This document shows, one piece after another, positions 1-8,233 of a DNA stretch of 64,000 bases. The position numbers and the translations under genes are program-made. The stretch is taken from assembly GCA_015654535.1 (NCBI GenBank), contig JAATGU010000038.1:1-64000 (forward strand), written 5' to 3'. The stretch comes from Bacteroidales bacterium. GTDB lineage: Bacteria > Bacteroidota > Bacteroidia > Bacteroidales > Bacteroidaceae. A model generated the notes under the pieces. That model was not told where the DNA came from and did no database searches. It saw only the letters and a list, made by a program, of their open reading frames with translations. The stretch's first letter is position 1, and each line of letters starts with the position of its first letter.

Positions 1-1138
1 CCCGGGCTTCGTCAAGCGTAGAGAAAAGGGCACCTGTAGTGGGACCGGTGACCAACAGTTTGTCTCCGATCTTCAATTCAGAAGCTTCAACCAGAAACTC
101 AGCCACATGGATGTTCCCAAAGTATTTAATCGCCTTACCCACGTAAACTTTCCGTTCGGTAGCTTCCGAGCCATAATTCTTACTCCATTCTCCAAGCTTC
201 TGTCCCAAATAATATCCATCCCAGAAACCACGGTTAAAGACTGTCTTCAGCCGGTCATCCCAAGCTTGTACTTTTTCTTCCGAGAAAGTTCCATTCAAAT
301 AAGCTTCAATCGCTTGCTTATAACACTCAACGACTGTACGCACATACTCAGGTCCTCTGGCACGGCCTTCAATCTTAAATACGCGTACGCCTGCTTCAAT
401 CATTTCATCCATGAACCGGATGGTTTTTAAATCCTTGGGAGACATGATATATTGGTTATCCACTTCCAATTCCACCTCACTTTCCTTATCCTTTACCGTA
501 TAGGCTCTGCGACAAATCTGCATACAAGCGCCACGGTTGGCAGAGTGATTCATTTCATGCAGGGAAAGATAACATTTACCGGAGACAGCCATACAAAGTG
601 CACCATGGCAAAACATTTCTATCCGAAGTTCCTGACCGCCGGGTCCACAAATATTATCCTCCTTAATCCGATCATAAATAGTTCTCACCTGTTTCAAATT
701 GAGCTCACGGGCAAGCACCACCACATCTGCAAACTGCGCATAGAATTTCAATGCATCCACATTAGAAATATTGAGTTGTGTGGATAGATGTACTTCCTGA
801 CCGATGGAGCACGCATAAGCCATCACCGCCACATCCGCGGCAATCACGGCAGATATTCCAGCTTCTTTGGCAGCGTTCACAATGGTACGCATCAAAGATA
901 GATCGTTATCGTAAATAATTGTATTAATGGTAAGATAGCTCTTTAAGTGATGCTCCTCACAAATCAGCGCAATCTCCTTCAGGTCATTGATGGTGAAACT
1001 ATTCGATGAGCGGGCGCGCATATTCAGATTCTCTATACCAAAGTAAATGGAATCCGCTCCTCCCTGAATGGCAGCCGCAAGAGATTCGCGGGAACCTACC
1101 GGTGCCATTATTTCAAAATCCTTTATCTGATGATTCAT
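1..1138 (-). CDS. U32 family peptidase/hydroxylase-like protein, C-terminal part missing
   Basis: The reading frame is open from the ATG at 1138 down to the window edge (379 codons), so the C-terminus lies outside. The N-terminus reads NHQIKDFEIMAPVGS, the usual opening of U32 proteins, and the family signature is visible around residues 165-200 (EMFCHGALCMAVSGKC followed by further Cys in GACMQICRR). These Cys residues are known in the family to hold an iron-sulfur cluster. Relatives such as RlhA act in 23S rRNA modification, while others are annotated as collagenase-like proteases; the sequence alone does not choose between them. It is transcribed divergently from dusB over a short shared promoter region. 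Another RNA-modification gene as neighbour is suggestive but not proof of function. Confidence 0.9.
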   Translation of the reverse strand, partial: MNHQIKDFEIMAPVGSRESLAAAIQGGADSIYFGIENLNMRARSSNSFTINDLKEIALICEEHHLKSYLTINTIIYDNDLSLMRTIVNAAKEAGISAVIAADVAVMAYACSIGQEVHLSTQLNISNVDALKFYAQFADVVVLARELNLKQVRTIYDRIKEDNICGPGGQELRIEMFCHGALCMAVSGKCYLSLHEMNHSANRGACMQICRRAYTVKDKESEVELEVDNQYIMSPKDLKTIRFMDEMIEAGVRVFKIEGRARGPEYVRTVVECYKQAIEAYLNGTFSEEKVQAWDDRLKTVFNRGFWDGYYLGQKLGEWSKNYGSEATERKVYVGKAIKYFGNIHVAEFLVEASELKIGDKLLVTGPTTGALFSTLDEAR

Positions 1139-1162
1139 CCTCATTTTATAATTAGTTGTGCA

Positions 1163-1191
1163 CAAAGGTAGTGGTTTTTTGCGTATTTTTG
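1163..1191. promoter_or_regulatory. Back-to-back Bacteroides-type promoters for the U32 gene and dusB
   Basis: Two TAnnTTTG (-7) boxes face away from each other. TACCTTTG is on the minus strand at 1170-1163 and would drive the U32 gene. TATTTTTG is on the plus strand at 1184-1191 and would drive dusB. The plus-strand box lies downstream of the longest possible dusB start (GTG 1158), which argues that translation begins at ATG 1206 or 1212. No convincing -33 TTTG was found for either. Inferred from the consensus only. Confidence 0.55.
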
Positions 1192-1205
1192 CAGCCTCAA
1201 ATAAG

Positions 1206-2192
1206 ATGATTATGAAAATAGGCCCGATAGACTTAGGAGAACGTCCCGTATTTCTGGCTCCGATGGAAGATGTGACCGATCTCGCTTTCCGACTGATGTG
1301 CAAACAATTCGGAGCGGATATGGTATACACCGAATTTATTTCAAGTGATGCATTGGTACGCTTCGTAAACAAAACCACTCAAAAGCTTACCATCTGCGAA
1401 GAAGAACGTCCGGTTGCCATGCAAATCTACGGAAGAGAAGTGGAACCGATGGTGGAAGCTGCAAAAATTGTGGAAACCGCCCGTCCGGATGTTCTGGACA
1501 TTAACTTTGGCTGTCCGGTGAAAAAGGTAGCTGGAAAAGGTGCCGGAGCAGGTATGTTACAGAATATTCCATTGATGTTAGAAATAACCAAAGCGGTAGT
1601 AGAAGCCGTAAATATACCGGTCACCGTAAAAACCCGTCTGGGTTGGGATAATGACCATAAGATCATTGTGGAGTTAGCCGAACAATTGCAGGATTGCGGA
1701 ATTGCCGGATTAACCATCCACGGAAGAACACGGAGTCAGATGTATACTGGTGAGGCGGACTGGTCACTCATTGGAGAGGTGAAGAACAATCCACGGATGC
1801 ACATTCCTATTATTGGTAATGGCGATGTCACTACTCCCGAACGTGCCAAGGAATACTTTGACTGCTATGGGGTGGATGCCATCATGATTGGTCGCGGAAG
1901 CTTTGGGCGTCCATGGATATTTAAAGAAGTCAAACATTATCTGACTACAGGTGAAATACTTCCTCCCCTCACCTTTGAATGGAAGATGAATGTTCTTCGA
2001 GAGCAGGTAAAGCAGAGCATTGAACGACTCGATGAGCGACGAGGAATTATTCATATCCGCCGGCATTTAGCAGCGTCTCCCCTCTTTAAGGGAATTCCAA
2101 ACTTCAGAGAAACACGGATAGCAATGTTAAGAGCTGATACACTGGAAGAGTTGTCTACCCTCTTTGACCGGATTATCGCTGAGAACGCATAA
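1206..2192 (+). CDS. dusB: tRNA-dihydrouridine synthase (DusB type)
   Basis: FMN-dependent enzyme that reduces uridine to dihydrouridine in tRNA D-loops, cytoplasmic. From ATG 1206 it is 328 aa, a normal Dus length. Visible family landmarks: the N-terminal LAPMEDVTDLAFR (FMN-binding start of the TIM barrel), the DINFGCPVKKVAGKGAGAG stretch with the catalytic Cys, TVKTRLGW, LTIHGRTR, and the phosphate-binding IGNGDVTTPERA and IMIGRGSFGRPWIF. A GTG at 1158 in frame would add 16 residues but lies upstream of the likely promoter, so ATG 1206 (or 1212) is preferred. DusB rather than DusA/C is chosen from overall length and the GMLQNIP and IIHIRRHLAASPLFKGIPN segments; subtype is less certain than family. 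Confidence 0.93.
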   Translation: MIMKIGPIDLGERPVFLAPMEDVTDLAFRLMCKQFGADMVYTEFISSDALVRFVNKTTQKLTICEEERPVAMQIYGREVEPMVEAAKIVETARPDVLDINFGCPVKKVAGKGAGAGMLQNIPLMLEITKAVVEAVNIPVTVKTRLGWDNDHKIIVELAEQLQDCGIAGLTIHGRTRSQMYTGEADWSLIGEVKNNPRMHIPIIGNGDVTTPERAKEYFDCYGVDAIMIGRGSFGRPWIFKEVKHYLTTGEILPPLTFEWKMNVLREQVKQSIERLDERRGIIHIRRHLAASPLFKGIPNFRETRIAMLRADTLEELSTLFDRIIAENA

Positions 2193-2218
2193 CCCAATCG
2201 AAGAAAATTAAATGCAGA

Positions 2219-2252
2219 GAAGGCAGGATACCACGCCAGGTATCCTGCCTTC
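2219..2252. terminator. Terminator hairpin between convergent dusB and the PepSY gene
   Basis: Perfect 14-bp inverted repeat (GAAGGCAGGATACC / its complement) with a 6-nt loop, 26 nt after the dusB stop and 41 nt beyond the stop of the facing PepSY gene. The U-tract is weak on both sides, but the position between two convergent genes fits a shared terminator. Confidence 0.7.
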
Positions 2253-2292
2253 ATTCAATAAAGTCACTATTGAAGAGAAAACGAACTATACT

Positions 2293-3423
2293 TTAATGCT
2301 TGCCGGACCTCCGTAGGCGCCTTTGCCACAGGATATATCCTGTAACAGGAAGTGTGGCTCCGATGAACGCGGCAAAAAAAGCAAGTATTTTTCCCGGCAA
2401 ACCTAAGATTGCTCCCACATGAATATCATAATTCATCCTACGCAACTTATCACCAAAACCAGCCTCGGCATACTTACCCACATAAGGACCTTTCTGTGGA
2501 ATTACTTTTAATGTATAACGGTCGAAAGAAAATACATCCCGGTTATAGTATTTGCCAATCTCCGGATAAACGGCAGCATAAACAGAAGAGGTAGCATTAT
2601 CTTGCTTTGCATAACCAAACAAAAAGCCTTCGGCCTTGGGATATTCGCGAACCAACTTACTAAAAGCATAATCAACTGCCTGATCGGGAGTAATCTTTGT
2701 TCCTACCTGAAGAGAGTCGGACTGAGCCACGCTCCATTCGGGCAATTGCTTTCCTCCTGTAGTAAGCCAGTAAGTTCCTTTCGACCACCAATCCAGCCCC
2801 CAAATCATACCAGTCATTCCAATCGTCAGTAAAAATAGGGCAGCATAAAAACCCAGAATATTATGTAAGTCGAACAAACGTTTGCCTCCACCTGTCGTTT
2901 TTTTCCAGTGAAACGACAGGCTGTTTCGAAAAGCTTTTTTCGTTTTCGGGTACCACAATACAATACCCGTGATAAGTGTGATAACGAACAAAAGTGTTCC
3001 ATAGTTAACCACTATGCGCCCTACTTTAGGCGGTAGCCACAACGTGCGATGCCCCACTAAAATAAACCGGAAGAAATCAAAAGAATCATCTTTGACATGC
3101 ATCACCGCTCCAGTGTGAGGATTCATAAAAAGCTGTATTCCTCTTTTATCTCCGGACAAATATATACGGGCGGCTTCTCCTTTACGATATTGTACATTCG
3201 AAGCTTCCATTCCCGAATAATTCTGTTCCGCCATCAGTTTCAACCTGGAAGGAGAAAGCAGATGTCCTGAGTTCTGTACAGACAGATCAGGCAGAAGCAT
3301 ACTCTCTATTTCCTCATTGAATACCCAGACACAGGCTGTAGTACAAACTATAAACATAATTAAACCGGAAATTATTCCCAGCCAAAGATGTATTTTCTTC
3401 GCTCCTTTTTTAAAACTAATCAT
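2293..3423 (-). CDS. PepSY-domain inner-membrane protein (putative iron/siderophore reductase)
   Basis: 376 aa. The N-terminus KKIHLWLGIISGLIMFIVC is the PepSY-associated TM helix with the conserved His, followed by a periplasmic PepSY region, further TM segments (about residues 140-160, 190-215) and a last TM near 350-370. Its ATG overlaps the stop codon of the upstream receptor gene by one base (TAATG), so translation is probably coupled. Known relatives paired with siderophore receptors, for example XusC of B. thetaiotaomicron and FoxB-like proteins, help release iron in the periplasm or at the inner membrane; that role here is inferred from pairing. No substrate can be assigned. Confidence 0.85.
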   Translation of the reverse strand: MISFKKGAKKIHLWLGIISGLIMFIVCTTACVWVFNEEIESMLLPDLSVQNSGHLLSPSRLKLMAEQNYSGMEASNVQYRKGEAARIYLSGDKRGIQLFMNPHTGAVMHVKDDSFDFFRFILVGHRTLWLPPKVGRIVVNYGTLLFVITLITGIVLWYPKTKKAFRNSLSFHWKKTTGGGKRLFDLHNILGFYAALFLLTIGMTGMIWGLDWWSKGTYWLTTGGKQLPEWSVAQSDSLQVGTKITPDQAVDYAFSKLVREYPKAEGFLFGYAKQDNATSSVYAAVYPEIGKYYNRDVFSFDRYTLKVIPQKGPYVGKYAEAGFGDKLRRMNYDIHVGAILGLPGKILAFFAAFIGATLPVTGYILWQRRLRRSGKH

Positions 3424-5810
3424 TAAAAGCTATAGGTTACATTTAAACGGAAATTACGACGAGGTTCTGTCTGCCAATAATAAAAGCCATTATAAGGAGA
3501 GCCTGAATAAAGATACTCATTTAATAAGTTATTTACGTTTAATGCTACTGAGAAATGATCTTTTTTCCATGACACAGCACCGTCCATGCGGAAATAATCA
3601 GGCAAGGAGTAAGGATCTTCCCCATTGAATAAATACCATGAACTACGATCAATCTGCCATTGGTAACCTAAAGAAAATCCAAGATTAGCCAAAGTTCCCT
3701 CCTGAATGGTATAGTTCAGCCAGCCATTAGTAATGTGTTTGGTTGCTCCAGTCATCGCTTTTCCTACATTAGCGGCATAAGCATCTTTTGTGATTTTTGA
3801 ATCAGTATATGCATAATTAAACAACACATTCATCCCCTTAAATAATTTCCCTTTTAAGTCAAACTCCACCCCTTGTGTGCGAGTTTGTCCCAACTGAGTA
3901 GAATACTGATGATTCGGATCACCTTCCACAGAATTTTCCAGATCGGCGGTAAGTGCATTATTTTTTAAAATACGATATACACTCAAAGTTGAATTCCAGT
4001 TACCACCTAACCAATCTCTCTTTATACCAAATTCCAGGTTATTCCCAGTAATCGGCTTAAAAGCTTTTTTATTATAACTCAGGCCTGTTTGGGGAATAAA
4101 AGCCTGATCATATAAACCATAGACAGAAGTCTCTTTATCTATTGATGCACTCAAGCCAACACGAGGTGTAAACTTTGTATCATCCGTATTACTTCCATAG
4201 CTACTTGTTTTAGAACTTGTAACACGACCGGCAAGCGTTAGCCGAAGTACATCGTTGAAAAAGCCTAATTCATCCTGCACATACAAAGCTGTATAGTTCT
4301 CTGAAATAATATTAGTTCCGGCACGCGTTCTTAAGCTCAGACTACGATCGAATACGGGTAGAGCAGATTGGGGAACCGTTCCGTATACCGGAGCATAAAT
4401 ATTGAATGGTTCGGATCCAACTAAATCAAATCCTTGTCCCCAGTCAGCAATATAGTTTTTATTACCCATATCCAAGCCCGCTAAAATGCGATGATTAACG
4501 CCGGCTGTTTCCAGTTTTCCATTCACAAAAAACTGCCCAAGTTTTGATTCATTGAAAGCATCCCAGATACTTACACGCCGATGTAATGTGCCGTCTTCAT
4601 CCAAAGAACTGGGAAACATGGAAGAACCTTCCTGATTAAAATTAAAATAAGCTAATTGCCCGGTGAATTTCCAGTCTTTATTGAACTGATGATTCAACGT
4701 AAGGAAGAAACTATGATCGCTTATGTTTGTTGGATCTAAATTAGGTTCAGCCGTAGTGAAGTCATAAGGTAGTTCTCCATAACCTTTCATACCAAAAGCA
4801 TAATTCGATCCGACTACAGACATTTGCTGGTGTTGATAGGTGTATTCTGCTGTAAGAGAAGTCTTATCATTGAACTGATAACGAAGAACAGGAGCGATAA
4901 TGTATTTTTTACTCCACTCATACGGACGATGCGAACCGGCACTTTGCGTCATCAGATTTAATCTGAAAAGTAATTTTTTATCTTTGGTCAAAGTTCCATC
5001 AAGATCTAATGCCGCACGATAAAAATCATTACTGCCTAAAGTGGTAGAAACACTTCCAGCACTTCTTCCTGTAGGTTTTTTGGTTACTATATTATAGAAG
5101 CCACTCGGTTCACCATTGGCTAACATAAAACCGGCCGGACCTTTTACAAATTCGATTCTTTCCACCATGCTCATATCCTCAGCCAATGGCCCCCAAGGCA
5201 TCTGCACATTCATTCCATTACGGAAAGCCGCAACTTGAGAGCCGCGCATATTGAGACGGGCATAAGTATCCCAATGTTCCAGTTTCGTTACTCCGCTTAC
5301 GTTTCTGGACACACCTTCGAGCATTGAATAGATTTGTTGGTCAGCCAATAAAGATTGATCTATTACCTGAACATTCTGAGGAACATTTAATATAGGTACT
5401 CCCAAACGAAGTGATGATGATAAATCTTTAGGGTTATAAACACCTTTTGAAGAAGTAACTACAATTTCATTCAACTGATAAGTATCTTCTGCTAATACGA
5501 AATCGCATTTAGTAACGTTTCCAACTTTTATTTCTATTTGCTTACGTTGGGATACATAGCCCACCAAAGACACAATCAACGTTTGATCACCCGACGGTAT
5601 ATTTTCTAATATGAATTCTCCCGAATTATTTGAAATAACCTTTAAAGATGTTCCTTCAACCACAATATTCGCATTTGAGATAAGCTTATCCTTTGTATTT
5701 TTAATCAATCCCTTAATTGTTCCCTGCTTTGCATTTGTATTTATTGTTATGCTAAAAAGTAAAAACAATACAGCAAAATAGCTCAACTTTAAATTCAATC
5801 TTCTTTCCAT
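3423..5810 (-). CDS. TonB-dependent siderophore-type outer-membrane receptor
   Basis: 795 aa outer-membrane beta-barrel. Order: signal peptide (about 1-27), a carboxypeptidase-regulatory-like beta-sandwich (about 30-105, TIKGLIKNTKDK to VSLVGYVSQ), a plug domain with VPQNVQVIDQSLLADQ and ARLNMRGSQVAAFRNG, the plug end VERIEFVKGPAGFMLANGEPSG that is typical of siderophore receptors, then the barrel ending in an aromatic residue (NVTYSF). Length and plug motifs fit the ferrichrome/pyoverdine-receptor family rather than SusC. No SusD-like or surface lipoprotein gene sits beside it, unlike XusABC. It is first in a two-gene unit with the PepSY protein. A TACTTTTG -7 box lies upstream. Exact ligand unknown. 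Confidence 0.9.
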   Translation of the reverse strand: MERRLNLKLSYFAVLFLLFSITINTNAKQGTIKGLIKNTKDKLISNANIVVEGTSLKVISNNSGEFILENIPSGDQTLIVSLVGYVSQRKQIEIKVGNVTKCDFVLAEDTYQLNEIVVTSSKGVYNPKDLSSSLRLGVPILNVPQNVQVIDQSLLADQQIYSMLEGVSRNVSGVTKLEHWDTYARLNMRGSQVAAFRNGMNVQMPWGPLAEDMSMVERIEFVKGPAGFMLANGEPSGFYNIVTKKPTGRSAGSVSTTLGSNDFYRAALDLDGTLTKDKKLLFRLNLMTQSAGSHRPYEWSKKYIIAPVLRYQFNDKTSLTAEYTYQHQQMSVVGSNYAFGMKGYGELPYDFTTAEPNLDPTNISDHSFFLTLNHQFNKDWKFTGQLAYFNFNQEGSSMFPSSLDEDGTLHRRVSIWDAFNESKLGQFFVNGKLETAGVNHRILAGLDMGNKNYIADWGQGFDLVGSEPFNIYAPVYGTVPQSALPVFDRSLSLRTRAGTNIISENYTALYVQDELGFFNDVLRLTLAGRVTSSKTSSYGSNTDDTKFTPRVGLSASIDKETSVYGLYDQAFIPQTGLSYNKKAFKPITGNNLEFGIKRDWLGGNWNSTLSVYRILKNNALTADLENSVEGDPNHQYSTQLGQTRTQGVEFDLKGKLFKGMNVLFNYAYTDSKITKDAYAANVGKAMTGATKHITNGWLNYTIQEGTLANLGFSLGYQWQIDRSSWYLFNGEDPYSLPDYFRMDGAVSWKKDHFSVALNVNNLLNEYLYSGSPYNGFYYWQTEPRRNFRLNVTYSF

Positions 5811-5846
5811 TTACCTATTATATTTATGTGATTAGTAATATTGCGA

Positions 5847-5876
5847 CAAAAGTAGGGTTTACCCAAGAAACACAAA
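5847..5876 (-). promoter_or_regulatory. Promoter of the siderophore receptor operon
   Basis: Minus strand -7 box TACTTTTG (5854-5847) with a TTTG -33 box (5876-5873) 18 nt upstream, 37 nt before the ATG. An inverted repeat ATCCCTA-ATTA-TAGGGAT at 5910-5927 lies upstream and could be an operator; no recognisable Fur box was identified by eye. Confidence 0.55.
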
Positions 5877-6161
5877 ATCACCATAAATAGGGAAATGATG
5901 CCACAACCCATCCCTAATTATAGGGATAGATTAGCAATAAAGCTCTGCAAACACCTTTTAAAAGATAAAAAAAATGATTATTCGTTATTTCACCTATAAT
6001 AATATCTTTTAGATAAATGAGTGATATGGTATCTTGATTCACATAAATATATTATCTTCGGCAGACATAAATATGTTCACCGAAGATTTTTAATAATAAC
6101 ATTTCTATGCTATAAAAATAGCATATTTGTGGGAGAGTGTTATAACTTGTTTTTTATTAAT

Positions 6162-6193
6162 TTTGCCTTTTGAAATATTTTAATATAATTTTG
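6162..6193 (+). promoter_or_regulatory. Promoter of the ECF sigma operon
   Basis: TTTG -33 box at 6162-6165 and TAATTTTG -7 box at 6186-6193, separated by 20 nt, a near ideal Bacteroides housekeeping promoter. Transcription would begin near 6200, so the TTG codon at 6198 cannot be the start of the sigma gene; ATG 6216 is favoured. The inverted repeat at 6106-6125 sits about 36 bp upstream of the -33 box. Confidence 0.65.
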
Positions 6194-6215
6194 TCTATTG
6201 ATTAATAGAGCAAAC

Positions 6216-6839
6216 ATGAGTCTGGATAAAAAGATGTATATTACCCGTTCAATTCCGATTGACCAAGAAGATAATACTCTTCTAAGTTTACTTATCAAAG
6301 GGGATAGTTCAGCTTTCGGACTTATATATAATAAGTACGCTAATCAACTATTGTCTTATGGTATGGGGCTTGGCTTTGATCGTGATACATTGAAAGATGC
6401 CATTCATGATGTATTCTATAAAATTTATACTTCTCAGGAGTCATGGGAAAATATAAGAAGCTTGAAATCTTATCTTTTTAAATCATTAAAAAACAGGCTC
6501 ATTAATATGATTAAGTCTGAAAATGACTTGGTTAATATCCAGCAGGAAAATCTGAATTTTACTGTGAAAGTTACTGCGTTGGATGAATTAATTAAGAATG
6601 AGGATCGCGACTACATATTACAGGAGGTTGAAAAATATCTGAATTGCCTAACTGACAGACAACGTGAAGCGGTTTATCTACGTTTTATCCAGGAACTTGA
6701 ATATGATGAAATTGCAGAATTACTTGATATGACTCCTCACGGCGTCAGAAAATTAGTATCAAGAGCTATTATTCGTATGCGAAACCAGAATATAGCATTA
6801 TTTTTTCTTCTATTATCTTTAAATTCCTTCCGTCTGTAA
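6216..6839 (+). CDS. ECF RNA polymerase sigma factor
   Basis: 207 aa from ATG 6216. Region 2 lies at about 33-100 (FGLIYNKYANQLLSYG, then DAIHDVFYKIY and the FKSLKNRLI helix), region 4 at about 139-190 with LTDRQREAVYLRF and the HTH YDEIAELLDMTPHGVRKL. It ends in a short hydrophobic tail (IALFFLLLSL), frequent in Bacteroides sigma factors of this kind. It is followed by a FecR-type anti-sigma factor and an STN-containing SusC, the standard trans-envelope signalling order in which substrate bound at the outer membrane releases the sigma factor. The longer frame beginning at TTG 6198 overlaps the promoter and is rejected. Confidence 0.95.
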   Translation: MSLDKKMYITRSIPIDQEDNTLLSLLIKGDSSAFGLIYNKYANQLLSYGMGLGFDRDTLKDAIHDVFYKIYTSQESWENIRSLKSYLFKSLKNRLINMIKSENDLVNIQQENLNFTVKVTALDELIKNEDRDYILQEVEKYLNCLTDRQREAVYLRFIQELEYDEIAELLDMTPHGVRKLVSRAIIRMRNQNIALFFLLLSLNSFRL

Positions 6840-6912
6840 ACTGATATATTCTTTTTTCTAACTTTTTTTATGTTTTATGGGGACAAAATAAGCATTTAGT
6901 TGTCTTAAGAAT

Positions 6913-8100
6913 ATGATGCGTAAAGAATATACAAAATTTAATGCTATAAAATTCTCTACTGACTTTTATTTTTTGCAGTGGAGAATTGCAGGTGATAGTG
7001 AATCGGCTAAATTCTGGATTAACTTTATAAATGAGAATCCAGAAAAGAAAGTCGAAATAGATGCTGCGATTCGTATTATCGATTCAATACGCATTAATGA
7101 CTATCGATTTACAGATGATGAACTTCATTCTGAGTGGATGCGAATTCAGGCTTCCATACCTAAATATTCTGGTAGGAGGGTTAAAATGTGGAGATGTCTC
7201 GCTATAGCTTCATGTTTCGCCATACTGTTGGGCTTTCATTATATTTCAAATATATATAATTCTTCGAAAACAGGAGCAACTTATATGTTAGCCAAAGCTG
7301 AAAAAAATGATGAAATACGTCTGGTACTAGGTGATAATAGTTCAATCTCCTTTAATCAGAATACAGACTTTACATATGATAAAACCGGGAACATTGTAGT
7401 AAGCAATATGACAAAGGAGAAAATTATTTCTCAGAAAAAAATAATTGCCGGACTTCAGCCCAATAAACTAATTGTACCTAAAGGAAAAAGATCGTCACTT
7501 ATTCTGTCAGATGGTAGTAAAATCTGGATAAATTCAGGGTCCACGCTTCAGTTTCCTTCAAAATTTGCTCCAAATAGGAGGGAGATAGGTGTAGATGGAG
7601 AAATTTACATAGAAGTTTCTAAGGATGCTAATAGACCATTTATAGTAAAGACTTCAAGATTCGAAGTTAAAGTTTTAGGTACTAAATTTAATGTTTCAGC
7701 CTATAAGGAAGACGCAAAAAATGAGGTGGCGTTAGTGGAAGGTTCTGTAAAAGTAATGGATAAATTGGGGCGAAAAACTAATATAAAACCCAATGAGTTG
7801 TTAACTGTTTCTGCGAATAACTTTCATAAAGAGTATGTAGACGTATATAACTATATTTCATGGAAGGATGGAATCTTTAGATTTGTAAATGAGCCATTGA
7901 AAAATATATTGATAAGACTTTCAAGATATTATAATATATCTATTGATTGTGCTGATGATATCCGTGATATAAATATTTCAGGGAAACTTGTTCTGTTTGA
8001 TAATCCTGAAATGGCATTAAATAGTATTTCAATAATAATTCCGGTAAAATATAAAAATGATAATGGGAAGATTATATTTAGTAAAAAGACAATTAAATGA
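6913..8100 (+). CDS. FecR-family anti-sigma factor
   Basis: 395 aa single-pass inner-membrane protein. The cytoplasmic N-terminal part (1-90) would bind the sigma factor. One TM helix lies at about 92-111 (MWRCLAIASCFAILLGF). The periplasmic FecR domain is near 185-290 (VPKGKRSSLILSDGSKIWIN, then DGEIYIEV, RPFIVKTSRFEVKVLGT, NEVALVEGSVKV), followed by the C-terminal DUF4974-like STN-binding region (ISWKDGIFRFVNEPLKNILIRLSRYYNI). The gene starts 73 bp after the sigma gene. Its partner is presumably the STN domain of the SusC-like receptor encoded next. Confidence 0.93.
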   Translation: MMRKEYTKFNAIKFSTDFYFLQWRIAGDSESAKFWINFINENPEKKVEIDAAIRIIDSIRINDYRFTDDELHSEWMRIQASIPKYSGRRVKMWRCLAIASCFAILLGFHYISNIYNSSKTGATYMLAKAEKNDEIRLVLGDNSSISFNQNTDFTYDKTGNIVVSNMTKEKIISQKKIIAGLQPNKLIVPKGKRSSLILSDGSKIWINSGSTLQFPSKFAPNRREIGVDGEIYIEVSKDANRPFIVKTSRFEVKVLGTKFNVSAYKEDAKNEVALVEGSVKVMDKLGRKTNIKPNELLTVSANNFHKEYVDVYNYISWKDGIFRFVNEPLKNILIRLSRYYNISIDCADDIRDINISGKLVLFDNPEMALNSISIIIPVKYKNDNGKIIFSKKTIK

Positions 8101-8233
8101 GAATGATTATGGTAAAATGAAGTAAAAGCAAAACTACAAAAAAAAAGCCGGATAATACGACCAATACTACCCGGCAAAGACATTATTAACCCAACTCTGC
8201 GTAAAGTGGAACTAAAAACATCAATGTAAATGT

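Larger units (their letters stand above)
5811..6197. other. 387-bp divergent intergenic region, receptor operon / sigma factor operon
   Basis: Non-coding and very AT-rich. Contains the minus-strand promoter at 5847-5876, the inverted repeat 5910-5927, a hairpin with 8-bp arms (ATCTTCGG / CCGAAGAT, 6054-6087) followed on the plus strand by TTTTT so that it resembles a terminator, a 20-bp inverted repeat TATGCTAT-AAAA-ATAGCATA at 6106-6125, and the plus-strand promoter at 6162-6193. No open frame worth calling. Confidence 0.7.

Noticed and set aside
1158..1205. GTG start that would extend dusB by 16 residues
   Set aside because: It begins upstream of the best -7 box, and the added residues are not part of the Dus family.
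6198..6215. TTG start that would extend the sigma gene by six residues
   Set aside because: It falls at the predicted transcription start, so it cannot be translated from that promoter.
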